Positions 7,838 to 16,240 are shown, counted from the stretch's first letter. The stretch: 25,205 bases of DNA from CAZFYZ01 sp964523735 (GCA_964523735.1 CAZFYZ010000052.1:1-25205), one strand, 5' to 3'. Program-made: numbers and translations. The notes: generated by a model not told the origin, from the letters alone.

Positions 7838-8704
7838 CTAGCTCGCCGTCACTGTGAGTGCGTTGGCGCCGTCGGCCATGGTCCCGATCTTGACGCCGAA
7901 ACCGTAGACGCCCTCGTTGTCTGAGAACTCGTTGATCTCATCGATCGTGCCCTTGCCCACGATGGAGAACGTCTTCGCGGGGCTCGTCTTGGTAGCGATC
8001 AGTTGCCACTCCACGAGAGTGTTGGCTATCGCGCTATTGATGAGCGCCATGTTGGTGGCATTGGCCTCGAAGTCCACAGCGAAGCCGATCTTGAGGGTTT
8101 CGGGGTTCGTGACCGCGCCAGGCTCTAGCTGCCCACCAAAGCGGACCATGTTGATGATGTCGCTCGCGTCCACAGACCAGTTGAACCACCTGGTGATTGT
8201 GGCGCCAGCGATCTTCAGGACGATCTCCGACTGCTCAATGACAACCTGCGCGGGCGCGTCGGCGGATGCGCTGTCGGTCCCGGAATACCACTTGGCGAGC
8301 ATCGAACCCGAGAGGTCAACGCTCTCGTTGTTGCCCTTGAGGCTCCAGGAGTTGACCACAGCGCCGGGCCAGAGCAGCCCGCCGGCGGCGACGGTGTAGG
8401 AATCGACGTTGGTCGAACCGCCGGATGCGATCGACTTGACAAAATTCGCGATTTCTGTGTAGGACGCGGCGCCGTCAAAGCCGATCTCGGAGGCTTTCTC
8501 CGAGAGGGCCTTGGCAGTCGCAAGCCGGTAGCCGCGGGCTACCCATTCCTTCTTTGTGAGTCGGGGACGAGGCGTCAGGCTTACTGACCCCAGCGTCTCA
8601 TTGGATGCCGACGGGGTTACTGCCGTCCCCCATACGGACTCGGCTTTCATTCGGCCCTTGACGGCCGTAGTGAGCACGGGAACAGGGCTCTGTGTAGCGG
8701 ACAT
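7838..8704 (-). CDS. Major tail tube protein
   Basis: 288 residues. The opening KAESVWGTAVTPSASNETL followed by SVSLTPRP matches the phage tail-tube family in which the N-terminus reads ESxWGT before the first tube strand. The middle includes WSLKGNNESVDLSGSMLAKW and FNWSVDASDIINM, and the end is an alternating beta pattern (VKIGTMADGANALTVTAS). Only one such gene is present and there is no sheath gene, which supports a siphovirus tail. GGAGG lies 6 nt before the ATG. It is followed immediately by the gp10-like gene and then the chaperones. Confidence 0.8.
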   Translation of the reverse strand: MSATQSPVPVLTTAVKGRMKAESVWGTAVTPSASNETLGSVSLTPRPRLTKKEWVARGYRLATAKALSEKASEIGFDGAASYTEIANFVKSIASGGSTNVDSYTVAAGGLLWPGAVVNSWSLKGNNESVDLSGSMLAKWYSGTDSASADAPAQVVIEQSEIVLKIAGATITRWFNWSVDASDIINMVRFGGQLEPGAVTNPETLKIGFAVDFEANATNMALINSAIANTLVEWQLIATKTSPAKTFSIVGKGTIDEINEFSDNEGVYGFGVKIGTMADGANALTVTAS

Positions 8705-8706
8705 GA

Positions 8707-9111
8707 CTAACCTCCGTGGATGTCGAGGCGGTAGAATCCCCCGCGCTCGTAGTAGGTGACTCCGTTGATGATGTGTGTGTGTTGGAACGACCGGAGCCGA
8801 ACACAGGACTGCACTGTCCCGCCGGTCGCATCGTGCAGAACATCGTCAAGCCTGGCGGCCGCCGCTTCGACGCCTGAGTCCCGATAACCCGAGCCAGGAG
8901 CGATGATCTTCACCAGGTAGACGTTGCGAGTAAGCAGCCTCTCCGTGCCACCGGCCACGATCACGTCGTGTGGTATCGATAGCGAGAAGACACCCAGCGG
9001 ATAGGTGTTCGCGCCAGGAGGCGGGGAGTCTTCGTGCAGCCCACCCGGCACAAGCGCCACAAGTCCGCCAGCCCCGTTATCNNNNNNNNNNGCATTGAGT
9101 TCGGTTGCCAA
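8707..9111 (-). CDS. Tail terminator-like protein (contains assembly gap)
   Basis: About 134 residues as drawn, but ten N fall after residue 6, so the true length and the frame across the gap are unknown. The start appears to be a TTG at 9111 with GAGG 8 nt upstream (product begins MATELN). The rest reads YPLGVFSLSIPHDV, then NVYLVKIIAPG, then VEAAAARLDDVLHD, a pattern of siphophage tail-terminator/tail-completion proteins (DUF3168-like) that cap the tail tube. Position between head-closure and tail-tube genes agrees. The family assignment is tentative. Confidence 0.62.
   Translation of the reverse strand: MATELNXXXXDNGAGGLVALVPGGLHEDSPPPGANTYPLGVFSLSIPHDVIVAGGTERLLTRNVYLVKIIAPGSGYRDSGVEAAAARLDDVLHDATGGTVQSCVRLRSFQHTHIINGVTYYERGGFYRLDIHGG
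9082..9091. other. Assembly gap (10 N)
   Basis: Ten undetermined bases inside the tail-terminator-like gene. The length may be a placeholder, so residues encoded here and the reading frame on the two sides should not be trusted. Confidence 0.98.
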
Positions 9112-9113
9112 CG

Positions 9114-9467
9114 TTAGACCCTCGTAGCCAGCGTCGTAATCAGCGCAGACTCAGTGGAACTCTCAATCCCGGTGATTTCGTAGGTCACTGCATCAATGAC
9201 GATACTGTCCTTTGTGGAGACAGTGACGGTAGAGGCAAACAGGATATGGCCGATAATCACCTCGGGAGTCGCTCCCACCCTGGCCTTTTCCTGCGCGAAG
9301 AAGGGTATCCACCTGCAGGCAACAGATGAGATCGTCTCCGTGGGTGTCTGCCCACCGTAGCCGTCGCTTTCGAGGGTCCGGTGAGCGAGTGTGCCGGTCT
9401 GAGACAAAGCAATGGCGGTAGACTTCTGCAAGCCCGCCTTCACTTTGGATGTCAAGAATCCAGCCAT
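9114..9467 (-). CDS. Head-tail joining (head closure) protein
   Basis: 117 residues. The pattern YGGQTPTETISSVACRWIP, then a stretch ending VIIGHILFAS, then DSIVIDAVTYEITGI is typical of small head-closure/stopper proteins: a beta barrel with a Cys-Arg in the second strand and a final TYEITGI strand. It sits between the adaptor region and the tail terminator, as in other siphophage connector modules. Its stop is 2 bases before the TTG start of the next gene. Confidence 0.65.
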   Translation of the reverse strand: MAGFLTSKVKAGLQKSTAIALSQTGTLAHRTLESDGYGGQTPTETISSVACRWIPFFAQEKARVGATPEVIIGHILFASTVTVSTKDSIVIDAVTYEITGIESSTESALITTLATRV

Positions 9468-9476
9468 CGGCCCGTC

Positions 9477-10427
9477 CTAGTGTAGTGCGATGATCCTGTG
9501 AGGCAGCGCGTAGAGATCGAGGTGCTTGCCGCCGGTCATGTTGCCGCTGCCAACAGCGCAGTTCACGAACTCAGGCAGAATGAACCCGCTCGAGGTGAAC
9601 GTGTTGACTGGCGCCGCCTCGAGCTCGATGGAGGTATTGGTGACGATCGCCTTGACCTGCCCCCGCTCGCGCAGAGAGGTGTCTCCATCGGCGTTTTCGT
9701 AGAGCGTGACGTATTCACCGACCTTGAACGCCGCGGTAGCCGCACAGGAGATCACCGCGCCGGCGACTCCGGTGATGGCCTCTTTGCCGAGAATGGACTG
9801 CCCCAGCAGCGTCGCGGACGGCGCGGTGGCAATCACGACCGTGGTGCCGTCCTGCCTCGTACAGGTAAGCGTCGGAGTGCCGCCAGGTGTGGCCTCTCTG
9901 CTCACGATCAGGATGGCCGCGCCGATCATTATGTCGGTATCCAGAGCTCCATCAACTGAGGCATACGTAGCCGGTGTTCCGCCGGTCAGCACCCCGAACT
10001 TGTGCATCCCGGCGTTTGCGGGATCGGCCTCGTCAGCAACGAGGATGCCCTTGGGGAAGACGAGATGAGTCGGGATCACTGATGGCCCACCCAGCAGCCA
10101 GGCACGGGCGAATGCCTGCGGAACTGCAAAGCCGCCCACCTGTTCAAGCCATGTCTGGATGTTGTAGGCGCTCGCCAACCGGTTCGAGAAGTACTCGTTG
10201 AATCGATCGAACACCTTCTTGATGGTCGGATCGCCCCACATCTCCCCGGCCTTGACCGCTGTATCGGCGTTCGTGAAGTCGTCGCCCGTGAGTGCGTTCT
10301 CAAACGGCTGATCGCCCGCCGCATCACGAAGCGCCCACAGCCCAAACGAAGCATTCGCAGCGCCCGTGAGCTCGGCGCTGGCCGCGATCGTGTCGAACAT
10401 CTTCCGTGTCTGAAGAACTGCTCCCAT
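9477..10427 (-). CDS. Virion protein within the connector module, unknown
   Basis: 316 residues. The first 130 residues are helical (FNEYFSNRLASAYNIQTWLE). The second half is beta-rich, with a segment AAFKVGEYVTLYENADGDTS leading to GQVKAIVTNTSIELEAAP that looks like an oligonucleotide-binding-like or Ig-like barrel often seen in virion decoration modules. It has a clear AGGAGG before the ATG and lies between the adaptor and head-closure genes, where most siphophages have nothing this large. I do not recognise a family; a structural or capsid-decoration role is inferred. Confidence 0.6.
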   Translation of the reverse strand: MGAVLQTRKMFDTIAASAELTGAANASFGLWALRDAAGDQPFENALTGDDFTNADTAVKAGEMWGDPTIKKVFDRFNEYFSNRLASAYNIQTWLEQVGGFAVPQAFARAWLLGGPSVIPTHLVFPKGILVADEADPANAGMHKFGVLTGGTPATYASVDGALDTDIMIGAAILIVSREATPGGTPTLTCTRQDGTTVVIATAPSATLLGQSILGKEAITGVAGAVISCAATAAFKVGEYVTLYENADGDTSLRERGQVKAIVTNTSIELEAAPVNTFTSSGFILPEFVNCAVGSGNMTGGKHLDLYALPHRIIALH

Positions 10428-10436
10428 TAGAGCCTC

Positions 10437-10856
10437 CTAATCGCTCCGGAACCCAGATCCGGGACCGGTCAGCGTTGCTTGTGCGGTTGTCTGTCGAACG
10501 GCTATGCCGTATTGGGTCGAGCGAGTAACGCCGGGGACCTTGATCTGTCCCTTGCGGCATCGATCGGCGAGATTGAGCCAGTACTTCACGCGCTCCGACC
10601 ACTTCATCTTGAGTCCGCCGCTGGACTCTTGGAACTCGTCTGGCTCCTGGGCCTTTTCGGCGGCGAGCCCCTCCGCGAGATCGGCCAGGGCATCCAGGTA
10701 ACCCAGCGCATCGATCTTGGCGTTGATGACGGCGTCTGTGAGCAGCGGATCAGTGACAGCGCCGGCGGCATCGTCGTTGTGCCGATCGCCGAGGGCGACC
10801 CGGATGTGATCCTTCTGCGTAGGCAGCGTTGGGTCGAATGTTGCAGTCGTGCTCAT
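10437..10856 (-). CDS. Head-tail connector adaptor protein
   Basis: 139 residues. The sequence DHIRVALGDRHND, then LLTDAVINAKIDALGYLDALADLAEGLAAEKAQ, then KWSERVKYWLNLADRCRKG is the helical layout of phage adaptor proteins that bind under the portal: a PTQKDHIR start, a long middle helix and a WSERxxYW helix. The ATG overlaps the stop of the secreted-protein gene (ATGA). Confidence comes from the pattern and location; I cannot name the exact subfamily. Confidence 0.68.
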   Translation of the reverse strand: MSTTATFDPTLPTQKDHIRVALGDRHNDDAAGAVTDPLLTDAVINAKIDALGYLDALADLAEGLAAEKAQEPDEFQESSGGLKMKWSERVKYWLNLADRCRKGQIKVPGVTRSTQYGIAVRQTTAQATLTGPGSGFRSD

Positions 10857-11296
10857 TGCTCTATCACCCTCACACTCGTCACATACAGCCGACCTTGCCT
10901 GTCAGTCCAGCCGTCCACAACGACCATCGCCCCAAGCGGGTATTTCCGGCAGTCAACGCCGGTCTCGTAACACCGAACCCCGTGGTTGCCTGTGCGGTTC
11001 CTGTAGCCGTCCCAGACATCGCACCACCCGTCAGCGGACCTACCCCGCACCGTGCCTGCTAGTCGGACAGGACAGCGCGGAAGTGGCCCCTCGTAGAAGC
11101 CCCGGCAGGTCATGCACACCACGGCAGGCCACTCGTCCCACTCAGCACGCAGCTCGAACGCGATCGGCTCGCCGGTGACAGAGTGCCTCACGATCTGACC
11201 GTCTGGCGTCGTCGCGTAGACCGTCTCAGAGTGCCGGTAGTGGCCTGAGCCTGCGGCAGGCAGGGCGAGTGCTAGGAGGAGGAGGAGGGTGGGCAT
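10853..11296 (-). CDS. Small exported Cys-rich protein in structural operon
   Basis: 147 residues. The N-terminus MPTLLLLLALALPAAGSG is a clean hydrophobic core followed by small residues, a probable signal peptide cut near residues 15-18, with no lipobox Cys. The mature part holds six Cys (VVCMTCRG, RCPV, WCDV, VRCYE, DCRK), which could form disulfides outside the cytoplasm, and ends in a short beta segment (MVVVDGWTDRQGRLYVTSVRV). The start overlaps the stop of the fibre gene (TAATG) and the stop overlaps the adaptor start, so it is co-transcribed with late genes. No family recognised. It could be a moron acting on the host envelope or a protein exposed on the virion. Confidence 0.6.
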   Translation of the reverse strand: MPTLLLLLALALPAAGSGHYRHSETVYATTPDGQIVRHSVTGEPIAFELRAEWDEWPAVVCMTCRGFYEGPLPRCPVRLAGTVRGRSADGWCDVWDGYRNRTGNHGVRCYETGVDCRKYPLGAMVVVDGWTDRQGRLYVTSVRVIEQ

Positions 11297-14295
11297 TACA
11301 ACTGCCTCTGTCTGGCGTTGTCAGCCGATGCAACCTCCCCGGTGTTCGGGAGAAGTTCGAGCATCACGTAGGTCTTGTAAGCCCACTTCGGCGCAGTGAA
11401 GCAACCCCTGACAACAGTGTCGGTGACGCCCGCGCTGACCCAGCCCTGAGAGAACGGCAATTTGTCAGTAGCCTGCGAGGCTGCGTTGGAGTCGTAGTAG
11501 TAATGCTTCAGCGACAATCGATAGAACATCTTCGTCGTCTGAGCATTCACGCCGATAGAGAAACCGTATCGCTGTCCAGGCAGTACCTGCAGTGCCTCGG
11601 TGAAGACATAACCGCGCGTGCCTGCGGGAGTCACAAACCTCCCGCCCGACACGCTGATATTGCTCTCGCCATCCCAGCCGCTACCCGTTGCCACACTCTC
11701 GCAGGCGTGTCCACGAATCTTGGCGCGTGGACACGCCTTACCTGTATCCAAGAGAGTATTGGTGATGTCGGTGGTTCCAGGCAGGTCGGCGTTCAACCGG
11801 GTCGTTGTGGTTGCTTCATCATCATCGAAGTAGAGCGCGACGCCCGTGGTTGCCGCATCGGCTGAGTGCTTGATCTTGATGTAAGTCCCGTCTGATGAAC
11901 GCACGAGAAGATCGGTCCCAGTGATCGTGTTATTAATAAGTAGGCGTTCGCCTTGCACGCCGTCCTCGTCAAAGTAGACCGGATAGCCTACCGCCGTTCC
12001 GTTGTTGTCATTCACTAGGAACTTAGAGCCGTTGGCTGTCTCGAAGTAGTCGTCGGCGTTGTCAGCGGAGTTGTCGGCGTTCAGGTAGCCATAGATGCTG
12101 TCGATTGGCGCGACATACACCGCACTCGTCGCCGGGGTTCCGTTGTGCGTCACTGTGAACATATCCACGGCGGGCACGGCGAGTTCCGGGGGCTGCGTCG
12201 CGCCGAAATAGGTGGACGCGGTAACACAGACGCCCCTACCGGCCTCCTGCCAACCAGACAAGAGATCGAACAACGTCTTGAGTTCTGCGTAGGAGCACGT
12301 CAAAGCCTCGCTACCCGTCTCTGAGATGTAGTGGGCGAGGATCACAATGTTCTCAACAGGCGGCGATGTCGCGCTGAACGCTGCTATGGCCGTCTCGACA
12401 TTGTAGAGGGATTCCCCGAAGTGTCTCGTGTGCGAGTTGACCCTCGCGTAGCCCATCGACCAGTCGAAGTGCTCCATGACGAGCTGTGCTTCCCAGCCGT
12501 TAATCGCGTCCAGTGTCTTGAAATTGATAGGGTTATCGCCCGGCTGAATGAAGCCGTCAACGCTGGACGGCATGGCCTTGATGGTATACGCCGCGTCAGT
12601 TGCAACCATCTCGTCAATGGTCCGCTTCGCCCCAAACGTCGCCTCGAGCCCTCCGGCGTAGTCCGTTGTGGAGTCAATGACTACGTGTGCTGCAAGCGCA
12701 GCTCCGTGGGCACGCTCGATACGATAGAGATCGTCCACGTCCATAATAATGCCAGAGTTGCCGATCTCGTTGGCAATCGCGGCGTGAGTGATCGGTATCT
12801 CCAACTGGGCGGCATAGCGACTCGGGCTGATTCCGATGAACGGGTGCGCGGCGACACGAGGGTCATACAATCTCAGCACGAACGCGCCTTCATCTGAGGC
12901 AATCTTGACGCCGAACGTCTTCACTGCGTTCAATGCGCTCAGGTCAGTTGCGCTCAGGTCAAGCAGTAGTGGAACCATCCCAGTTCCGGTCCCGCCCGCT
13001 ATCATCCCAGGCAGGTCAAAGAACGTTGCGCCTGCAAAGTCCGTCGCCTCGCTGAATCCGATCTGGACGGCTCCATTAGACATTGTGCCGCTTTCGAGAT
13101 ACGCCCAGACTGCAAAGTATTTCGCCGACGATATGTCCAGGTCGCCAGTCAAGGTGAAGTAGACGTACGAGTCCACCGCATCATCCGCTGCCGGAGCTAT
13201 GCGCACATTACGGGTCGGGGCGCTAGTTCGCAGTTCGTCAACTTGCGCGAGCGTGCTAATGGAGAAGCCCGAAGAAGCATCCTGGTTGTAGCACGAGGTG
13301 ATACCGGACTTGGTTATGCCGGTTGCGGTACCTGACATATCCCACAGAATCGGCGACCCTGCGGCCTGCTGCACCCACTGCTTACGGATGTCATCAACGC
13401 GAAACATCCACATCGGCAAATCAATGAACGGCGCTCGTCCTCGATCAGCCTCCAGCGCATTCCGATACTTCTCGACAATCACGCCAGTTGCCGCACTGTT
13501 GTCGGTTTGGAGTATCTTCTGCGTGTAGAAGTCGCGATTGATGGTGCGCGGCTGAGTCTCGGCAGGTACAACGCGAATCGGGGTTCCGTTTGTGGCTGTA
13601 TTCGCCGCCTTGTCCACGGCGGCCTGCACGCTCTCCCCCGCCCCGACCTTGATGGTCTTGTTGACGAGATCGGCGGCGGCCCGAATCGCGTTGACCTGCT
13701 CCGACGCATCATCAGCGCCACCCGGCGCGTGAGAAGCCGCGTGCGCTTTGGGCGCGGTGGCGGCGATGACAGCGGCCACCCGCTCGCTTTCGGTCGTCAC
13801 TCCGCTTGCCGTGCGCTGGCATATCTCACCGCTCTTTGTGTAGACCTTGGTGGTGCCTGCAGCTGGCGCGGAAGGGTCGCTCGACTGATCTGTCAGCACG
13901 ACAACATCTGCGGTCTCGACGTTCGTTACGATCTCGTCCGGCAGAGGCCGGATGTCGAAGAGGATGGTCGTAGCGTCGAGCGCCATACCAACCTGCTGAT
14001 GATAGGCAGGGGCGGTCTGTGTCACGTCTCCCGCCGTCTCCGACAGGTAGACTGCGGTGTCGGCAGTGAGGCCGGTATAGCCGCCGATCTCAACCGACCT
14101 GGATACTTCGGGGCGCGCGCCGATGCCTGCGGGCTCTGTGACGACACCCACGGCGGGATACGTGCTCGTGCCGTTGGCGTCCGCCTTGGCCCATTGGCCA
14201 GCGGCGTTCTTAACCACGAGATCACCCACAACAAGGGCGACTGCTGCCACAGCGGCAGGCAAGACCTTTCGCTCTAGTGCGACGTTGTAACTCAT
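11296..14295 (-). CDS. Large multidomain capsid fibre / adhesin
   Basis: 999 residues. Residues 1-120 resemble a head-decoration domain (GDLVVKNAAGQWAKADANG, then YPAVGVVTEPAG, then TADTAVYLSETAGDVTQTAP), so the protein probably sits on the capsid. Residues about 183-201 contain AASHAPGGADDASE, a motif common in phage fibres before a shaft. Residues about 320-480 are beta-rich like a carbohydrate-binding sandwich. Residues about 480-700 (PFIGISPSRY, IIMDVDDLYRIERAHG, then FIQPGDN, then NIVILAHYIS) are faintly reminiscent of a NodB-type polysaccharide deacetylase, but catalytic residues are not assured. Residues 755-840 hold two similar strand repeats each containing a YFD motif. A further sandwich follows to the end. 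It overlaps both neighbours by stop-start fusion. Confidence 0.7.
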   Translation of the reverse strand: MSYNVALERKVLPAAVAAVALVVGDLVVKNAAGQWAKADANGTSTYPAVGVVTEPAGIGARPEVSRSVEIGGYTGLTADTAVYLSETAGDVTQTAPAYHQQVGMALDATTILFDIRPLPDEIVTNVETADVVVLTDQSSDPSAPAAGTTKVYTKSGEICQRTASGVTTESERVAAVIAATAPKAHAASHAPGGADDASEQVNAIRAAADLVNKTIKVGAGESVQAAVDKAANTATNGTPIRVVPAETQPRTINRDFYTQKILQTDNSAATGVIVEKYRNALEADRGRAPFIDLPMWMFRVDDIRKQWVQQAAGSPILWDMSGTATGITKSGITSCYNQDASSGFSISTLAQVDELRTSAPTRNVRIAPAADDAVDSYVYFTLTGDLDISSAKYFAVWAYLESGTMSNGAVQIGFSEATDFAGATFFDLPGMIAGGTGTGMVPLLLDLSATDLSALNAVKTFGVKIASDEGAFVLRLYDPRVAAHPFIGISPSRYAAQLEIPITHAAIANEIGNSGIIMDVDDLYRIERAHGAALAAHVVIDSTTDYAGGLEATFGAKRTIDEMVATDAAYTIKAMPSSVDGFIQPGDNPINFKTLDAINGWEAQLVMEHFDWSMGYARVNSHTRHFGESLYNVETAIAAFSATSPPVENIVILAHYISETGSEALTCSYAELKTLFDLLSGWQEAGRGVCVTASTYFGATQPPELAVPAVDMFTVTHNGTPATSAVYVAPIDSIYGYLNADNSADNADDYFETANGSKFLVNDNNGTAVGYPVYFDEDGVQGERLLINNTITGTDLLVRSSDGTYIKIKHSADAATTGVALYFDDDEATTTTRLNADLPGTTDITNTLLDTGKACPRAKIRGHACESVATGSGWDGESNISVSGGRFVTPAGTRGYVFTEALQVLPGQRYGFSIGVNAQTTKMFYRLSLKHYYYDSNAASQATDKLPFSQGWVSAGVTDTVVRGCFTAPKWAYKTYVMLELLPNTGEVASADNARQRQL

Positions 14296-14687
14296 CAGTC
14301 TACCCTCCCGAATGCTGTGAACTGGATGTAACTGGCAGCTGATAGCGCGGCGATCGTCACTGTGAACTCCGCATTGGGATCCAGCGAGGCGAAGTCGAGA
14401 TCGATCTCATTTACAAGCCCTGCCCCGTTGATGGGTATGCCCACCCCGCTCGATTCGTCGCCATCAACATAGATGGTTGCTTCGCCAGCGGCGGCATCAG
14501 TGCGGACAAGCAGCTTGCGCGTATTGTTCGGGATTGCGACATCCACGGCTGCCCCTACCAGATCTGCTATGCTGCCAACACCGGCCTCGAACGTGATCCC
14601 TCGATCGTCAATCTTCGACGCGGCGAGCAGGCTGCCGTATGCTACCTGGTTGGGCGGTGTGGTCAAAACTTTGTAATAGTCCGGCAC
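14295..14687 (-). CDS. Small virion protein near capsid, unknown
   Basis: 130 residues. The likely start is a GTG at 14687, with GGAGGT seven bases upstream. The N-terminus (MPDYYKVLTTPPNQVAYG) is followed by an all-beta domain (RKLLVRTDAAAGEATIYVDGDESS) and ends TVTIAALSAASYIQFTAFGRVD. Its stop overlaps the start of the capsid-fibre gene (TGATG). The beta content and place directly before a capsid-fibre gene suggest a decoration or fibre-anchoring protein, but no family is recognised. Confidence 0.6.
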   Translation of the reverse strand: MPDYYKVLTTPPNQVAYGSLLAASKIDDRGITFEAGVGSIADLVGAAVDVAIPNNTRKLLVRTDAAAGEATIYVDGDESSGVGIPINGAGLVNEIDLDFASLDPNAEFTVTIAALSAASYIQFTAFGRVD

Positions 14688-14705
14688 AATGCCACCTCCG
14701 TAGTG

Positions 14706-14726
14706 CCTGGCGCAGGATGCGCCAGG
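14706..14726 (-). repeat. Perfect intergenic hairpin before virion gene
   Basis: CCTGGCGC and GCGCCAGG form an 8-bp perfect stem with a 5-base loop, just upstream of the GGAGGT of the 130-residue gene. No T tract follows on the minus strand, so it is not a classic terminator. It may be an RNA processing or stability element between late genes. Confidence 0.6.
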
Positions 14727-14729
14727 AGA

Positions 14730-15110
14730 TCAGGCGTCGGGATCGTCGTCCTGACCCTGTGGGTCGTCTACCAGTTCAGGATACTCGTCCTGGCCGGCAA
14801 GCTCCGCCTCAGCTTCCGCGATTGCGGCTTCGACTGCGGCAATGTTGCGAAGCTTCTCAGGCCTCTCGATGCCAAGCTCGGCCGCCCTGGCGTTCAACTC
14901 CGCACGAGTCGGCACATGCTCGGCCTCGAACTCCACGTGATCCACTTCCGGATCCGTGGCAGGGACAATCGCCCCCAACTCGAGCAGTGCCGGGATCTCG
15001 GACTCGAGCAGCTGTGACTCGTCTATCACAGTGCCCTGGTCGACGTAAGGCGGATTGCCCTCGATCGCCAACACCAGGCCGAGGTGTTTGCAGGTCACTC
15101 GATACTTCAT
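14730..15110 (-). CDS. Small acidic protein with LEM/HeH-like C-terminus
   Basis: 126 residues from the ATG at 15110 (MKYRVTCKHLG), chosen because GGAGG lies 8 nt upstream; the longer in-frame ORF from 15167 would run through a hairpin. Residues about 70-108 (TRAELNARAAELGIERPEKL, then NIAAVEAAIAEAEAE) fit a HeH/LEM-type helix-extended-helix module, found in small phage proteins near capsid genes. The last 20 residues are very acidic (DDPQGQDDDPDA). Probably a minor capsid-associated or assembly protein; role inferred. Confidence 0.65.
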   Translation of the reverse strand: MKYRVTCKHLGLVLAIEGNPPYVDQGTVIDESQLLESEIPALLELGAIVPATDPEVDHVEFEAEHVPTRAELNARAAELGIERPEKLRNIAAVEAAIAEAEAELAGQDEYPELVDDPQGQDDDPDA

Positions 15111-15130
15111 CAGGTTGCCCTCCAACAAGG

Positions 15131-15160
15131 GGGGAGGCCAGATTGGACACCGGCCTCCCC
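15131..15160 (-). terminator. Strong hairpin downstream of major capsid gene
   Basis: GGGGAGGCC and GGCCTCCCC form a perfect 9-bp GC-rich stem with a 12-base loop, in the gap between the capsid stop and the next gene. On the minus strand it is followed by CCTTGTTGG, a weak T tract. It may act as a partial terminator or an mRNA-stabilising 3' end that raises capsid over downstream expression. Confidence 0.55.
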
Positions 15161-15198
15161 GCTCCATGCGTTATCGTTCTATGCGTGCGTCAGAAGAG

Positions 15199-16230
15199 CT
15201 AGACGCTCATCACAACGACGCCGCTCGGGTAGTAGATGGTCGGGCCGCCGTTGTGGCCGCGATGGACCGAGATCCTGCGCGGCACCGGCTGGCCTGTCAA
15301 GAGAGAGTCAACGACCTGGGCATAGGAGCCTGGCCCAAGATCGGGGTTGTTGGCGTTGCGAGTCATCAGATACTCGCCCAGCGGATCCCCGCTCTGCCGC
15401 TTGCCGACGATGATGACGGTGTTCGCCGGGATGAACCGGGTGAACGCGTTGGCGTCGGAGTAGTAGCCCTCGTCGTAGATCTGGATCTGCGGCAGGTCCT
15501 CGGCCAGAAGCACTCTGTTGATCGCCTCAAGGCCGATCGGCTGAGCGAGCCCGTCTGTGCGCTTACCGGCAAGATCAGAGGTGTTTGTGTTCGCGCACAA
15601 CTCGTTGAAGTTGGCCCGAGTCATGAACGCCGTCGCCGAGCCGCCGAGGTTCACGCCGTGACCTGCCGCCAATGCGACCACACCCCGGAAGTCGGCTAGA
15701 GGCGTGGCTGTTGCCGCTGTGCCCCAATCGACCGCGCGGGTGTAGGTTTGCAGCTCGTAGGTGTCGGTGTGCAGGACTGCACCGTGATCGGTGGAGACAC
15801 TGAACGTGCCTGTCCCGAGCAGAGTCCACAGGATGTAGCGGATCCTGTTGATCTCCCGGTGCCTGGCCTGGTTGTTGCGATCCAGCACGAGATCTTGGAT
15901 GTTGACGGCGCCGGCGGCCACACCGTAGGGCCTGCGAGTAGTGAGCTCGCTCTCGGGGATCAGCAGCTCTTCGCCGTAGACCCCTGGCTCATAGGTGTAT
16001 TTCTTGCCGCCAACCGCGGCCACGCGGCCCGGCTGCCCGTCAAGACCCCTGACCTTCTGCAGGCCGAGGTAGTTGTCTCTCTGCTCCCAGCTGATCACGT
16101 GACTGTCCACGGGCCGGATCGGAAAGAGCTGGAAGATCGGGTCGTTGAGAGTGAGCTGGTCCATCATATCCGGCTCGATGACCATCAGCTCTTCCCTGGT
16201 TGGGTAGATGTACTGCACTTCGCCTGGCAT
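15199..16230 (-). CDS. Major capsid protein (lambda gpE-like)
   Basis: 343 residues, the usual size for the family. The architecture matches the Phage_cap_E group with an HK97 fold: an N-terminal segment with LNDPIFQLFPIRPVDSHVISW, then GGKKYTYEPGVYGEELLIPE (the E-loop/spine region), a long helix (RHREINRIRYILWTLLG), a FMTRANFNEL helix, and a C-terminal part with FIPANTVIIVGKRQ and GEYLMTRNANNPDLGPG. AGGAGG lies about 6 nt before the ATG. It lies directly after the decoration protein and the protease/scaffold, the standard order. Confidence is high for capsid and moderate for the exact family. Confidence 0.88.
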   Translation of the reverse strand: MPGEVQYIYPTREELMVIEPDMMDQLTLNDPIFQLFPIRPVDSHVISWEQRDNYLGLQKVRGLDGQPGRVAAVGGKKYTYEPGVYGEELLIPESELTTRRPYGVAAGAVNIQDLVLDRNNQARHREINRIRYILWTLLGTGTFSVSTDHGAVLHTDTYELQTYTRAVDWGTAATATPLADFRGVVALAAGHGVNLGGSATAFMTRANFNELCANTNTSDLAGKRTDGLAQPIGLEAINRVLLAEDLPQIQIYDEGYYSDANAFTRFIPANTVIIVGKRQSGDPLGEYLMTRNANNPDLGPGSYAQVVDSLLTGQPVPRRISVHRGHNGGPTIYYPSGVVVMSV

Positions 16231-16240
16231 AGTTGCCCTC

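Noticed and set aside
11269..11865. Plus-strand ORF of 198 codons
   Set aside because: Antisense shadow of the 3' end of the capsid-fibre gene; no family features.
13507..14277. Plus-strand ORF of 256 codons
   Set aside because: Lies inside the capsid-fibre gene in the antisense; Arg/Gly/Cys-rich composition without motifs, unlike the endonuclease case.
15055..15699. Plus-strand ORF of 214 codons
   Set aside because: Antisense shadow of the capsid and LEM/HeH-like genes; spans two genes and a hairpin.
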